DNA from: Methylopila capsulata
GTDB taxonomy: Bacteria; Pseudomonadota; Alphaproteobacteria; Rhizobiales; Methylopilaceae
NCBI RefSeq assembly: GCF_016907975.1
Contig: NZ_JAFBCY010000001.1
Span: forward strand, 186,001-250,000
Length of the DNA stretch: 64,000 bases
Direction: 5' to 3'
A model generated the notes under the pieces. That model was given only the letters and a program-made list of their open reading frames with translations, did not search any database and was not told where the DNA came from. The position numbers and the translations under genes are program-made. Of this stretch, positions 21,590 to 32,518 are shown in pieces. Each line of letters opens with the position of its first letter. Position 1 is the first letter of the stretch.

Positions 21590-22534
21590 TCAGGCGGCCT
21601 CGGTCAGGCCGCCCTCGCCCGCGGACTCCAGCCGGGCGTTGAGGAACGACGAGATCCGGCGGATGGCGGATCGGGCCTCGGGCAGGAACCGAGCGAAGGC
21701 CTGCCAGACGTGGGGCATCTTCGGCCAGACCTCGAGCTCGGCCGCGACGCCGGCCGCCAGCAGCGCCCGGTGCATGCGGACGGAGTCGTCGCGCAGGATC
21801 TCGTCGCCGCCGCACTGGATCAGGCACGGCGGGAGCCCCCGGAGATCGCCGTAGAGCGGCGACAGCGAGGGATCGCGGACATCGCGGCCGGGCGCATAGG
21901 CGTCGACCACCGTGGGCAGACACGCGACCTCAAGAAACGGGTCCAACAGCGCGTTTTTCCGCATGCTTTCGCCTTCGCCGCTCATGTCGACGAAGGGCGA
22001 GAGCGCGACCGCCGCCGCGGGAAGCGGGAGCCCCTCGGCCTTGAGCCGGAGCAGCAGCGCGAACACGAGGTTGCCGCCCGCGCTGTCGCCGGCGAGCGCG
22101 ATCGCGGCGGGCGACTGCCCACGGTCGAGCAGCGCGCGGTAGACCGCGAGCGAGTCCTCGAGCGACGCCGGGTGCGGGTGCTCGGGTGCGAGGCGGTAGT
22201 CGGGCACGATGGTCTCGGCCTGCGCACCGCGCGCCAGCCTCCCGGCGACGCCGCGGTGGGTCCGGGGCGAGCCCGCGACGAATGCGCCGCCATGCAGGTA
22301 GAGGATGGCCCTGCCCCCGCCGTAGCCGATCGGCGCATGGCGCTCGGCCGCGAGGCCGCCGATGCGCAACGCGCTGCGCTCCACGTTCTTCGGCAGGTCC
22401 GGCGCGAGACGAGCGATGGCGTCGATCTGCCGGCGGAGCCGAAGCAGATCGGGATTCGCGGTCAGCCGGGGCTTCACGCCGTAGCGCAGCGCCAGGCAGA
22501 GCAGGCGCGCCTGGGCGCTGACAGGTTCCCGCAT
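21590..22534 (-). CDS. Alpha/beta hydrolase of the hormone-sensitive lipase family
   Basis: 314 residues. The oxyanion motif HGGAFV near 93, the nucleophile elbow GDSAGG near 165, the Asp of GGDEILRDD near 265 and the His of MPHVWQAF near 293 give a complete esterase triad. Substrate unknown; probably a short-chain ester. The ATG at 22534 has AGGAG 9 nt upstream; an ATG at 22555 without a good site would add seven residues. Confidence 0.9.
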   Translation of the reverse strand: MREPVSAQARLLCLALRYGVKPRLTANPDLLRLRRQIDAIARLAPDLPKNVERSALRIGGLAAERHAPIGYGGGRAILYLHGGAFVAGSPRTHRGVAGRLARGAQAETIVPDYRLAPEHPHPASLEDSLAVYRALLDRGQSPAAIALAGDSAGGNLVFALLLRLKAEGLPLPAAAVALSPFVDMSGEGESMRKNALLDPFLEVACLPTVVDAYAPGRDVRDPSLSPLYGDLRGLPPCLIQCGGDEILRDDSVRMHRALLAAGVAAELEVWPKMPHVWQAFARFLPEARSAIRRISSFLNARLESAGEGGLTEAA

Positions 22535-22704
22535 CCGACGCCGCTCCTGTTGCATCGCACCAACATGGCCCGATCGAGCGCCGGGAATGAAGCGAATTCT
22601 GGGCGCGGCGGGCGGCGCCCGGCCCTGCCGGGGGCGACTCGTCGAGCGCCCACGTGACAAGATGGTCTTGGCGCGCAGCGGCGCGAATCGTTATGGACAG
22701 GCGT

Positions 22705-24750
<2,046 letters not shown>

Positions 24751-24888
24751 GAGGACGCAGCAAGCGCTTCCGCTCCTCTGCAGGACGTTCCCAGAACGAG
24801 GGAAATCGATAAGGGATCGAACGCCGCGTTTCGGCCGTTAACCTCGGTGACCATCCGCGAAGCGCCCTCCGGCGCGTTGGAGGCCCCG

Positions 24889-25413
24889 ATGCCGAGACCC
24901 CCTCTCCTGCCGCTGGCGCTGATCGCGGCGCTCTCCGCGTTCAGCGCCGCCGCGCAGCCCGCCCCCTCGCCCGTTCCGACTGCGCCGCCCGAGAAGATCG
25001 ATCCCGGCCCCATGCGACCGGAGGAACCCGCGCCGCCGGTCCAGCCCGACGCGCCCGAGGCGGCGAAAGATCCGCTCGGCGTCGCGCCGAACGTCTTCGC
25101 CGCCCGCATCGCGGCGCCGTGGGAGGGCGCGGCGGGCAAGGGCTTCTCGCGCGTGATCGGCGTGATCGACGGCGATCGCCAGCGGTTCTACGTGCAGTGG
25201 CTGAAGGAGCCTGACGGCGCGATCGTCGAGACGAAGGAGCTCGAGGACGCGGAAGCCGCCAAGCTGACCTTCGGCGACGTGCGCGCCGAGGCCAGCGACA
25301 CCGGCGTGTCGGTCTTCATGGACACCGCCCCGGACAAGGACGGCATCCGCGACACCTGGGTGCTGATCATCGGCGAGCCCGGCGACACGCGGTTCGGCCC
25401 GGCGACGAACTGA
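24889..25413 (+). CDS. Secreted protein of unknown function
   Basis: 174 residues. A signal peptide (MPRPPLLPLALIAALSAFSAAAQ) is followed by a proline-rich linker (to about 65) and a compact domain of about 100 residues (WEGAAGKGFSRVIGVIDGDRQ, FYVQWLKEPDG, SVFMDTAPDKDGIRDTWVLIIG). No cysteines, so no disulfides. I do not recognise the family. The ATG at 24889 has GGAGG 5 nt upstream, much better than the in-frame GTG at 24847. It starts 138 bp after parE. Confidence 0.8.
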   Translation: MPRPPLLPLALIAALSAFSAAAQPAPSPVPTAPPEKIDPGPMRPEEPAPPVQPDAPEAAKDPLGVAPNVFAARIAAPWEGAAGKGFSRVIGVIDGDRQRFYVQWLKEPDGAIVETKELEDAEAAKLTFGDVRAEASDTGVSVFMDTAPDKDGIRDTWVLIIGEPGDTRFGPATN

Positions 25414-25473
25414 AACCCGCAGGGCGCGCCCCGCACTCCCAACCGACACAACCCATGATGACTTTTAGTCGTA

Positions 25474-25494
25474 ATGCACACCATTGGTGTGCAT
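25474..25494. promoter_or_regulatory. Perfect 21-bp palindrome, probable operator
   Basis: Arms ATGCACACCA (25474-25483) and TGGTGTGCAT (25485-25494) match perfectly around one central base. It lies 52 bp before the start of the uncharacterised gene at 25547, the right place for a repressor or activator site. A smaller repeat, GACT-TTT-AGTC, lies just upstream at 25460-25470. Confidence 0.6.
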
Positions 25495-25546
25495 ATAACG
25501 ACGTCACTACAGTCTGCCGACATTTATGGGTCGGGAGACGAAGGTG

Positions 25547-26059
25547 ATGGCGACCAAACCGAAAAACGGCCTGCAGCGCGGCACGACGGGCTACGCCATC
25601 AACTTTTTTCGCTCCGACATCCTGGTCAATCTTCAGCTCGACCTGAAGCGGCTCGAGAGGTCCGGGATCGACGAGGAGCTGTGCGCGAAGGTTCGCACCC
25701 TCTTGAGCGCGCTGGTGAGCGCGGCCTCTGCGGAGCCGCGCGGATCGTTCTGGAGGCGCGCCGTTCACGAGGTGCTCCGGGACTACGAAGCGACTTACAA
25801 GCGATGGAACGACGTTTCGGGCACGGACCCGAAAGCGATCGACGCCCGCGACGCCCTGCTGGCTGAGCTTCAGGACATCCGCCACACGATTTCGAACGTC
25901 TGTCGGGCGAACGCTCACAGCCTGTCCGAGGAGCACGACCTCGAACTCGTGACCGCCATCAACACCGCTCTCCGGGATACGATCAACCTGATCCCCGGCA
26001 CCTTCTCGGCCTTGGCGAAAAGCGCCGAGCGTTTCTCCAAGAGAGCGATGGACGCCTAG
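25547..26059 (+). CDS. Uncharacterised helical protein
   Basis: 170 residues, no signal peptide and no membrane segment. Apart from the basic N-terminus (ATKPKNGLQRGTTGYAINFFRSD) it is predicted to be nearly all helix. It resembles no family I know. The ATG at 25547 has GGGAG 9 nt upstream; an ATG at 25526 lacks a site. Its upstream region carries the 21-bp palindrome, is more AT-rich than its surroundings, and contains no neighbour in the same operon, all of which would fit a regulated accessory gene. Confidence 0.75.
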   Translation: MATKPKNGLQRGTTGYAINFFRSDILVNLQLDLKRLERSGIDEELCAKVRTLLSALVSAASAEPRGSFWRRAVHEVLRDYEATYKRWNDVSGTDPKAIDARDALLAELQDIRHTISNVCRANAHSLSEEHDLELVTAINTALRDTINLIPGTFSALAKSAERFSKRAMDA

Positions 26060-26113
26060 GCGCGGGTGGGTCGATCGGCCCGCCGCTGTCGATCTCCGCC
26101 CCTGCGGCGCGCC

Positions 26114-26812
26114 CTACCCCGCCAGCAACCGCGCGAGCGCGGCGTTGACGGCCTCTGGGCGCTCCAGCGTCGACAGGTGGCCGCAGTCCGGGACGATCAC
26201 GAGTTCGGCGCCGGGAATGGCCGCCGTCATGCGCCGCGCGTGCTCCGGCGGCGTCGGCGCGTCCTCATCGCCGACGAGCACCAGCGTCGGACAGGCGACG
26301 GTCGGCGGAACCTCCGAAAAATCCGCACGATTCAGGATGGCGGTCATCTGCCGGGCGAAGGCCGGCGCGCCGGTCTCGACCAGCATGGCCCGGACGACGC
26401 GCTCGAGGTCAGGCTCCTTGACGCGGGCGGGGTGCACGTAGCGCGGATAGGTCGCCGCGTGGATCGACTGGAGCTTGTCCCGCTCGGCCGCCGCGATCAG
26501 CACCCGGCGTCGCCCCCTCGCCTCCTCGGTGTCGGGGTAGGCGGTCGTGTCCAGCAGGGCGAGGCGGACGATCCGCTCCGGGGCCGCCTTCAGCATCTCG
26601 AAGGCGACGTACCCGCCCATGGACAGGCCGACCAAAGCGAAACGCTCCGGCGCCTCCGCCAGCGCCGCGGCGGCGATCTCGGGAAGGGTCGCGTGCCGGC
26701 GATGGTCGATGGTCATGAACGGCCACGCGCCGAGGTCGGCGATCTGCGGCGCGAACAGTCGTTCCGTGCAACCGAGACCAGGCGCGAAGACGATCGGCAA
26801 TGTTGCTTCCAT
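26114..26812 (-). CDS. Alpha/beta hydrolase
   Basis: 232 residues with a canonical hydrolase fold: FAPGLGCTERLF (oxyanion), the nucleophile elbow GLSMGGYVAF near 85, the Asp of LVGDEDAPTPP near 190 and the His of PDCGHLSTLERPE near 215. It resembles small serine hydrolases of the 3-oxoadipate enol-lactonase / BioH type, but the substrate cannot be told. It converges with the uncharacterised gene at 25547. Confidence 0.9.
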   Translation of the reverse strand: MEATLPIVFAPGLGCTERLFAPQIADLGAWPFMTIDHRRHATLPEIAAAALAEAPERFALVGLSMGGYVAFEMLKAAPERIVRLALLDTTAYPDTEEARGRRRVLIAAAERDKLQSIHAATYPRYVHPARVKEPDLERVVRAMLVETGAPAFARQMTAILNRADFSEVPPTVACPTLVLVGDEDAPTPPEHARRMTAAIPGAELVIVPDCGHLSTLERPEAVNAALARLLAG

Positions 26813-27010
26813 CAGTTCGTCGCTCCCGCCGTGTGTCCGCGCTCCGTGTCATAGGTTCCGCGCGCGCGCCAATTGACAATTCGCGGCAAATGCCTCATCT
26901 CCGCGGCAGATCGCTGGCCGTGGGACGATGTCGTCCCGCATGGGCCAAGGAGCTGGATCCTTCGGCGGACGCGCTGCGCCGGCTTCTCGATCGAACCGCT
27001 TAAGGATGAC

Positions 27011-28495
27011 ATGACCTTCTCCGATCTCGGCCTGAGCCCGAAAGTGCTGTCCGCCGTCGAAGCGTCCGGGTACACGACCCCGACGCCGATCCAGGCGGCC
27101 GCCATTCCCGAAGTGCTGGCGCGCAAGGACGTGCTCGGCATCGCTCAGACCGGCACCGGCAAGACGGCCTCCTTCACCCTTCCGATGCTGACGCGGCTCG
27201 AGCAAGGCCGCGCGCGCGCGCGCATGCCGCGGACGCTGATCCTCGAGCCCACGCGCGAACTCGCGGCCCAGGTCGAGGAGAGCTTCGCCAAGTACGGGCA
27301 GAACCATAAGCTGTCCATGGCGCTGCTGATCGGCGGCGTCTCCTTCGGTGACCAGGACGCCAAGCTCACCCGCGGCGTCGACGTCCTGATCGCGACGCCC
27401 GGCCGCCTGCTCGACCATCACGAGCGCGGGCGCCTGCTGCTGACCGGCATCGAGATCCTCGTGATCGACGAAGCCGACCGCATGCTCGACATGGGCTTCA
27501 TCCCGGACATCGAACGCATCTGCAAGCTGATCCCGGCGGCGCGCCAGACGCTGTTCTTCTCGGCCACCATGCCGCCGGAGATCACCCGCTTAACCGAGCA
27601 GTTCCTGCGCGATCCCGTCCGCATCGAGGTGGCGCGCGCCTCCTCCACCGCGACGACCGTGACGCAGCGCCTGATTGCCACCAGCGACGACGCCGCCGAC
27701 AAGCGCGAGGTCCTGCGCCGCGAAGTGGCGCAGGTCGAAGGTTTCAAGAACGCGATCATCTTCTGCAACCGCAAGCGCGACGTGGCGGTGGTCTACAAAT
27801 CGCTGCAGCAGCACGGCTTCAAGGTCGCCGCGCTGCACGGCGACCTCGACCAGCGCGCCCGCATGGCGGCGCTCGAGAGCTTCAAGACCGGCGAGGTCGA
27901 TCTGCTGGTGGCGAGCGACGTCGCAGCCCGCGGCCTCGACATCCCGGACGTCAGCCATGTCGTGAACTACGACGTGCCGATCCACGCCGAGGATTACGTC
28001 CACCGCATCGGCCGCACCGGGCGCGCGGGCCGCAGCGGCGTGGCGCTGACGCTAGTGTCGCCCTCGGACGGCAAGTATCTCGACACGATCGAGAAGCTGA
28101 TCAAGACCAAACTCGAGTGGCAGGGCGGCGAGCCCGACGCCGAGACGCTCGTGAGCGCTGGTCCGAGGCGCCGCACGCGCGGCGGCCGCTCTGCGGGCGC
28201 GGCGAAGACCGAGGCCCAAGCTCCGGCCGCCAAGGCCGCGTCGCCGGCCCCGAAGGCGTCCGCGCCGGCCCGGACGCCGAAGGCTCCCGCCGCAGCAGCG
28301 GCCCCTGCTCCCGTCCGCGAGGCGCCTCCCACCCCGCGCGCGCCGCGTGCCGAAAGCGCGGGCTCGTCGCGCGGCCCCCGCAACCATGGCGAGCGCCGTC
28401 CGCCGGCCCCGACGCACGACGACGCGCCAGTCGTCGGCCTTGGCGATCATGTCCCCGCGTTTCTGCTCCGGCCTGTGCGGCTTAAACGCGCGTAA
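27011..28495 (+). CDS. DEAD-box ATP-dependent RNA helicase
   Basis: 494 residues of RhlE type. Motifs in order: the Q motif GYTTPTPIQ (21-29), Walker A AQTGTGKT (45-52), PTREL, TPGR, DEAD with IDEADRMLDMGF, FSAT, and in the second RecA domain ARGLDIPDV and HRIGRTGRAGR. From about 385 the protein becomes a low-complexity tail rich in Ala, Pro, Lys and Arg, typical of RNA-binding extensions in these helicases. The ATG at 27011 has AAGGA five bases upstream. Confidence 0.95.
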   Translation: MTFSDLGLSPKVLSAVEASGYTTPTPIQAAAIPEVLARKDVLGIAQTGTGKTASFTLPMLTRLEQGRARARMPRTLILEPTRELAAQVEESFAKYGQNHKLSMALLIGGVSFGDQDAKLTRGVDVLIATPGRLLDHHERGRLLLTGIEILVIDEADRMLDMGFIPDIERICKLIPAARQTLFFSATMPPEITRLTEQFLRDPVRIEVARASSTATTVTQRLIATSDDAADKREVLRREVAQVEGFKNAIIFCNRKRDVAVVYKSLQQHGFKVAALHGDLDQRARMAALESFKTGEVDLLVASDVAARGLDIPDVSHVVNYDVPIHAEDYVHRIGRTGRAGRSGVALTLVSPSDGKYLDTIEKLIKTKLEWQGGEPDAETLVSAGPRRRTRGGRSAGAAKTEAQAPAAKAASPAPKASAPARTPKAPAAAAAPAPVREAPPTPRAPRAESAGSSRGPRNHGERRPPAPTHDDAPVVGLGDHVPAFLLRPVRLKRA

Positions 28496-28648
28496 GATCG
28501 TCGCGGGTGCAATAAGCGCCAATCGGCGCGGCAGCTTTAACGCGAGTTTTACGTCCTCGGCCGTCATCTAAGCTTCGTCGGCCCGAGCCGTAGCCGACAG
28601 TCTCGCATCAGGGAGACGGGGGAACGGCGGGCTAGGGAGCGCCCTCTG

Positions 28649-29770
28649 ATGACGCGGGGCTCAAGTGACTTCGACCGGACGCTGGCCTTCAGCGACGCTG
28701 CGATCCAGCGACTGCGCGTTCACCGGCACGCCGCCTATCCACGCAATTACGAGCTCTGGTACACCTACGCGACCGGGTACAACTCGGCGCTGAACCGGGC
28801 GATCAACGAAGCGCTGGAGCACGGACCCGGCATTTCCGAGTCCGATCTCGACCTGCTTTACGAGACCTACCTCTCGCCGCTGCGCCTGTCGGAACGCGTC
28901 GACCACGTCGGCACCCGCATCATCGAAGAGATCGGGGAGGTCAACGACGCCCTGAAGAGCGCTCGCGGCGCGAACAGCGACTACGCGAAGGCGCTCGAAA
29001 GCGTCATGCGCGAGGCGCAAAGCGTCGACGGCGCCGGCGGCGTCGTGCTGGGCCGCCTGGGCGAGCTGCTGCTGTCCGCGACCCACGCCATGATCAACCG
29101 GACGAAGGCGCTCGAAGAGCGGCTGTCCGGCTCACAGAACGAGATGCGGAAGCTTCACGACACCCTCGAGGTCATCCGGGCCGAGTCCCTGACTGATCCA
29201 CTGACGGGCCTCGCGAACCGCAAATTCCTGCAGGGCGCGCTCGACCGCGCGCTTCTGGACGCCGAATCGCAGGCGGATCGACAGGCCCGGTTCTCCGTGC
29301 TGCTGATCGACATCGACCGGTTCAAGACCTTCAACGACAGCTACGGCCATCTGACGGGCGACCAGGTTCTTCGTCTCGTCGCGCTTGCGCTGAAGCAGAA
29401 CGTGAAGGGCCAGGACCTCGCCGCGCGCTTCGGCGGCGAGGAGTTCGCGATCGTGCTGCCGGACACCGGCCTGCAGGGCGCGATCGCCGTGGCCGAGCGC
29501 ATCCGCCGCGCCGTCATGACCAAGGACCTCGTCAAGCGCTCCACGGGCGAACACCTCGGCCGGGTCACGGTCTCCGTCGGCGTCGCGGAGTGGCGGCGCG
29601 GCGACACGGGTCAGACCGTGATCGACCGCGCCGACCGCTGCATGTACGTCGCGAAACGGAGCGGACGGAATCTCGTGATCGCCGAGACCGATCCGCTGTT
29701 TTCCGAGATCGACGGCGCCGGCGAGGACGCCGCCGCGCCTCAGGCGACCTTCGCTTCCGCCTCGCGGTAG
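28649..29770 (+). CDS. Diguanylate cyclase (GGDEF domain)
   Basis: Makes cyclic di-GMP from two GTP. 373 residues: a helical N-terminal sensory part without membrane segments (YPRNYELWYTYATG near 30), a coiled coil (about 150-180) and a GGDEF domain with DPLTGLANRKF and an active signature GGEEF (262-266). The inhibitory site that is normally RxxD five residues before the signature reads KGQD, so product feedback may be weak. Its last 31 bp overlap the 3' end of the opposing ene-reductase gene. Confidence 0.94.
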   Translation: MTRGSSDFDRTLAFSDAAIQRLRVHRHAAYPRNYELWYTYATGYNSALNRAINEALEHGPGISESDLDLLYETYLSPLRLSERVDHVGTRIIEEIGEVNDALKSARGANSDYAKALESVMREAQSVDGAGGVVLGRLGELLLSATHAMINRTKALEERLSGSQNEMRKLHDTLEVIRAESLTDPLTGLANRKFLQGALDRALLDAESQADRQARFSVLLIDIDRFKTFNDSYGHLTGDQVLRLVALALKQNVKGQDLAARFGGEEFAIVLPDTGLQGAIAVAERIRRAVMTKDLVKRSTGEHLGRVTVSVGVAEWRRGDTGQTVIDRADRCMYVAKRSGRNLVIAETDPLFSEIDGAGEDAAAPQATFASASR

Positions 29771-30852
29771 GTCGGATAGTCCACGTAGCCCTTGGCGTCG
29801 CCGCCGTAGAACGTGGCCTCGTCCGGCTTCGCCAGCGCCGCCCCGTCGCGGATCCGCTCGACGAGGTCCGGGTTCGCGATGAACGGGCGCCCGAAGGCCA
29901 CGGCGTCGACCTCGCCTGCCGCCACGCGCGTCGCCGCGAGCGCCGGATCGTAGCCGTTGTTGCCGATGTAGACCCCCTTGAACGCCCGGCGCAGCACGCT
30001 GAGGTCGAACGCGCCGGCCGGCGCGCGCGAGCCGCGGGTCTCGCCCTCGATCACGTGGAGGAAGGCCAGCCCCATCTCCGACAGCTTCTCCGTCACGTAG
30101 GTGAACAGCGGCTCGGGGTTCGAATCCGCGCAGTCGTTGGCGGGGCTGACCGGCGACAGCCGGATGCCGACGCGTTCCTTGCCGATCGCGTCGATCGCGG
30201 CCTGGGTCGCCTCCAGCAGGAAGCGGGCGCGGTTCTGGATCGATCCGCCGTAGGCGTCGGTGCGCAGGTTGGTCTTGTCGCGGAGGAACTGGTCCAGCAG
30301 GTACCCGTTCGCGCCGTGCACCTCGACGCCGTCGAAGCCGGCGGCCACGGCGTTCTTCGCGGCCTGGCCGTACTGCGCCACGATGCCGGGGATTTCGTCC
30401 AGCTCCAGCGCCCGCGGCGTCTCGAGGTCCTTGAAGCCGGTCTCGGTGAAGGCCTTGCCCTCGGGCTTCACCGCGGACGGGGCGACGGGAAGCTTCCCGC
30501 CCGGCTGCAGGTCGCGGTGGGAGATGCGGCCGACGTGCCAGAGCTGCAGCACGATCGTGCCGCCCTTGGCGTGGACGGCGTCCGTCACGAGCTTCCAGCC
30601 TGCGATCTGCTCGTCAGAATAGATGCCGGGCGTCCAGGCGTAGCCCTGGCCCTCCGGCATGATCTGGGTCGCCTCTGCGATGATCAGGCCGGCGCTCGCG
30701 CGCTGGCCGTAGTAGTCGGCGTTCATCTGCCGGGGCGCGAGCGTCTTGTGGTCGGCGCGCGAACGCGTCAGCGGCGCCATCACGATGCGGTTGCGCAGGT
30801 CGAGAGCGCCAGCCTTCAGCGGTTTGAAGAGCAGGTCGAGCGTATCGGTCAT
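29740..30852 (-). CDS. Alkene reductase of the Old Yellow Enzyme family
   Basis: FMN-dependent reduction of activated C=C bonds with NAD(P)H, usually for detoxification of electrophiles. 370 residues, single TIM-barrel domain: LRNRIVMAPLTRSRAD at the N-terminus, VLQLWHVGRISH, the catalytic region DGVEVHGANGYLLDQFL (His/Asn pair), DAYGGSIQNRARF and the C-terminal VAFGRPFIANPDLVERI. No OYE-linked Fe-S domain. It runs against the diguanylate cyclase gene with a 31-bp 3' overlap. Confidence 0.96.
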   Translation of the reverse strand: MTDTLDLLFKPLKAGALDLRNRIVMAPLTRSRADHKTLAPRQMNADYYGQRASAGLIIAEATQIMPEGQGYAWTPGIYSDEQIAGWKLVTDAVHAKGGTIVLQLWHVGRISHRDLQPGGKLPVAPSAVKPEGKAFTETGFKDLETPRALELDEIPGIVAQYGQAAKNAVAAGFDGVEVHGANGYLLDQFLRDKTNLRTDAYGGSIQNRARFLLEATQAAIDAIGKERVGIRLSPVSPANDCADSNPEPLFTYVTEKLSEMGLAFLHVIEGETRGSRAPAGAFDLSVLRRAFKGVYIGNNGYDPALAATRVAAGEVDAVAFGRPFIANPDLVERIRDGAALAKPDEATFYGGDAKGYVDYPTYREAEAKVA

Positions 30853-30981
30853 GAAAGGCTCCGGTGCGTTGAGCAGCTGCGGCGGATCGGCCGCGGACGT
30901 TGCAGTGCGAGATAGGTCGCGCCGCGCCTTGCGGGAAGGCGCGGCGGGGCCTCGGCCTGCAACGCAGCTCTGCGCCAGCGC

Positions 30982-31644
30982 TCAGTCCGCCGCCGCGTTC
31001 AACGCCGCCTGCCAGAACGCCGCCTCGAGGCGCGACGCGGCGCCGAAGAGTTTCGCGAGTTCCACGTAACGGGTCGGCGTCAGCCGCTCCTCGCCGAGGC
31101 GATCGAGCGTCGCGCGCGCGCTCTCGGCGATCTCCTGATACGCGGGGCCGGCGTACTCCTCGATCCACGCGCGGTAGGGGTTGTCGTCCGCGACGCCGGC
31201 TCGGGTCAGCGCCGCGCCGATCTCCGCATAGCCCACCACGCAGGGGCTGAGGGCCGTCAGCAGATCGAGCAGGTCGCCCTGAAGACCGGCGTCCAGCACG
31301 AAGCGCGTGTAGGCCACGCAGGCCCCGCCCTCCTCCGCGGCCTCGAGGTCGTCGGCGGTCAGGCCCCAGCGCGCGCAGACGCGAACGTGCAGGTCCATCT
31401 CGACGTCGAGGATGGCGTGGAGCGTGGCCGCGGCGGCGCGCATGTCGGACAGCCGGCCACCCTTGTAGACGGCGAGGCCGTAGGCCCGGGCGAACTGGAT
31501 CAGGAACAGGTAGTCCTGGACGAGGTAGCTGCGGAACGCCGCCTCCGGCAACGAACCGTCGCCCAGCGCGCGGACGAAGGCGTGGTCCACATAGGAACGC
31601 CACTCCGCGGCGGCGTCGGCCTTCAAGCGTTCGAAGAGGGTCAT
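30982..31644 (-). CDS. tenA: TenA-family aminopyrimidine aminohydrolase / thiaminase II
   Basis: 220 residues, all-helical fold. TenA salvages base-degraded thiamin by hydrolysing the aminopyrimidine. The active-site Cys135 stands in SPCVVGYAEIG, and YLVQDYLFLIQFARAYG near 40 and YRAWIEEYAGPAYQ near 155 are the usual helices. Its ATG overlaps the stop of the TfoX-like gene (ATGA), so translation is coupled to the gene upstream. No TPP riboswitch is visible. Confidence 0.92.
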   Translation of the reverse strand: MTLFERLKADAAAEWRSYVDHAFVRALGDGSLPEAAFRSYLVQDYLFLIQFARAYGLAVYKGGRLSDMRAAAATLHAILDVEMDLHVRVCARWGLTADDLEAAEEGGACVAYTRFVLDAGLQGDLLDLLTALSPCVVGYAEIGAALTRAGVADDNPYRAWIEEYAGPAYQEIAESARATLDRLGEERLTPTRYVELAKLFGAASRLEAAFWQAALNAAAD

Positions 31645-32015
31645 GACGCGGCGCCCTTGCGCCCGCGACCTCGTCCGCGCGGCTTCGCGGCGCTCTTCTT
31701 CGCCAGCGCGATCGCGACCGAATGGCGGGCCCAGACGGCGAGTTCGTCCGGCTCGTCCATCAGCCGCTCCGGCGCGCGCCAGAACGACGTGATGGTCCGC
31801 CGGCCTGTCGTGGTCTCGTAGGAAAATGGCTCGCAGCCTTCGGCGCGAAAGGCCTCGGCGCCGCCGGGATCGGCTTTGAGATAGAGCGTCCCGCCCGCTT
31901 CGAGCGCGAACATGACGCCGGCGTGGTAGACGCCTGCGCCGCCGAACATCCGGCGCACCTGCACCGGCCCCAGTTCGCGAAACATCTCCGCCGCGTCGGC
32001 CGCGTCGAGCGCCAT
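31641..32015 (-). CDS. TfoX N-terminal-domain protein
   Basis: 124 residues matching the TfoX/Sxy N-terminal domain: FRELGPVQVRRMFGGAGVYHAGVMFAL, LYLKAD, FSYETTTGRRTITSFWRAPERLMD. It ends in a basic tail (AAKPRGRGRGRKG). The C-terminal domain of true Sxy is absent, so a competence role is doubtful. Its ATG shares one base with the sufA stop (TGATG), and its stop overlaps the tenA start (ATGA), forming a tightly coupled triplet. Confidence 0.88.
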   Translation of the reverse strand: MALDAADAAEMFRELGPVQVRRMFGGAGVYHAGVMFALEAGGTLYLKADPGGAEAFRAEGCEPFSYETTTGRRTITSFWRAPERLMDEPDELAVWARHSVAIALAKKSAAKPRGRGRGRKGAAS

Positions 32016-32401
32016 CAGCTTGCGGAGGCGTAGCTCTCGGGCACGGCGGGCGTGATGGCGACCGACTCCCCGCAGCCGCAGGCGGAGGTCTGGTTGGGGT
32101 TGTTGAACACGAAGCGCTGGGTCAGCTTCTCGGTCACGAAATCCATCTCGGTGCCGAGGAGGTAGAGGATCGCCTTCGGGTCGATCATCACCTTGACGCC
32201 CTTGTCCTCGACGATCTCGTCGAGCGCGCCGGCCTCCGCCGCGTAGGCCATCGTGTATTCCATCCCGGCGCAGCCGCCGGTCTTGACGCCGATGCGCAGG
32301 CCCGCGAGCGGCGTCTCCGATCGCTCGATGATCGTTCGCACGCGCTGGGCGGCGCGGTCGGTCAACGTCATCACCTTGGGCCTGGGGCGGGAAGCGACCA
32401 T
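32015..32401 (-). CDS. sufA: Iron-sulfur cluster assembly accessory protein, SufA/IscA type
   Basis: 128-residue A-type carrier with the three cluster-binding cysteines: the one in VKTGGCAGMEYTM and the pair in SACGCGES. It passes Fe-S clusters from SufBCD to target proteins. Start MVAS; the gene lies 117 bp after the VOC gene and is followed, overlapping by one base, by the TfoX-like gene. It is the last recognisable suf gene of the operon. Confidence 0.95.
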   Translation of the reverse strand: MVASRPRPKVMTLTDRAAQRVRTIIERSETPLAGLRIGVKTGGCAGMEYTMAYAAEAGALDEIVEDKGVKVMIDPKAILYLLGTEMDFVTEKLTQRFVFNNPNQTSACGCGESVAITPAVPESYASAS

Positions 32402-32518
32402 AATCTTGAAGCTCCGGTAACTGCGGGCTTTCGCACGTGACCTGCAAGATAAGCCTTCGCGCGCGGAAAATGAAGACCGGCGAACACTTCGGAGCGCGAT
32501 CGGCTCCGCTTGATCACG

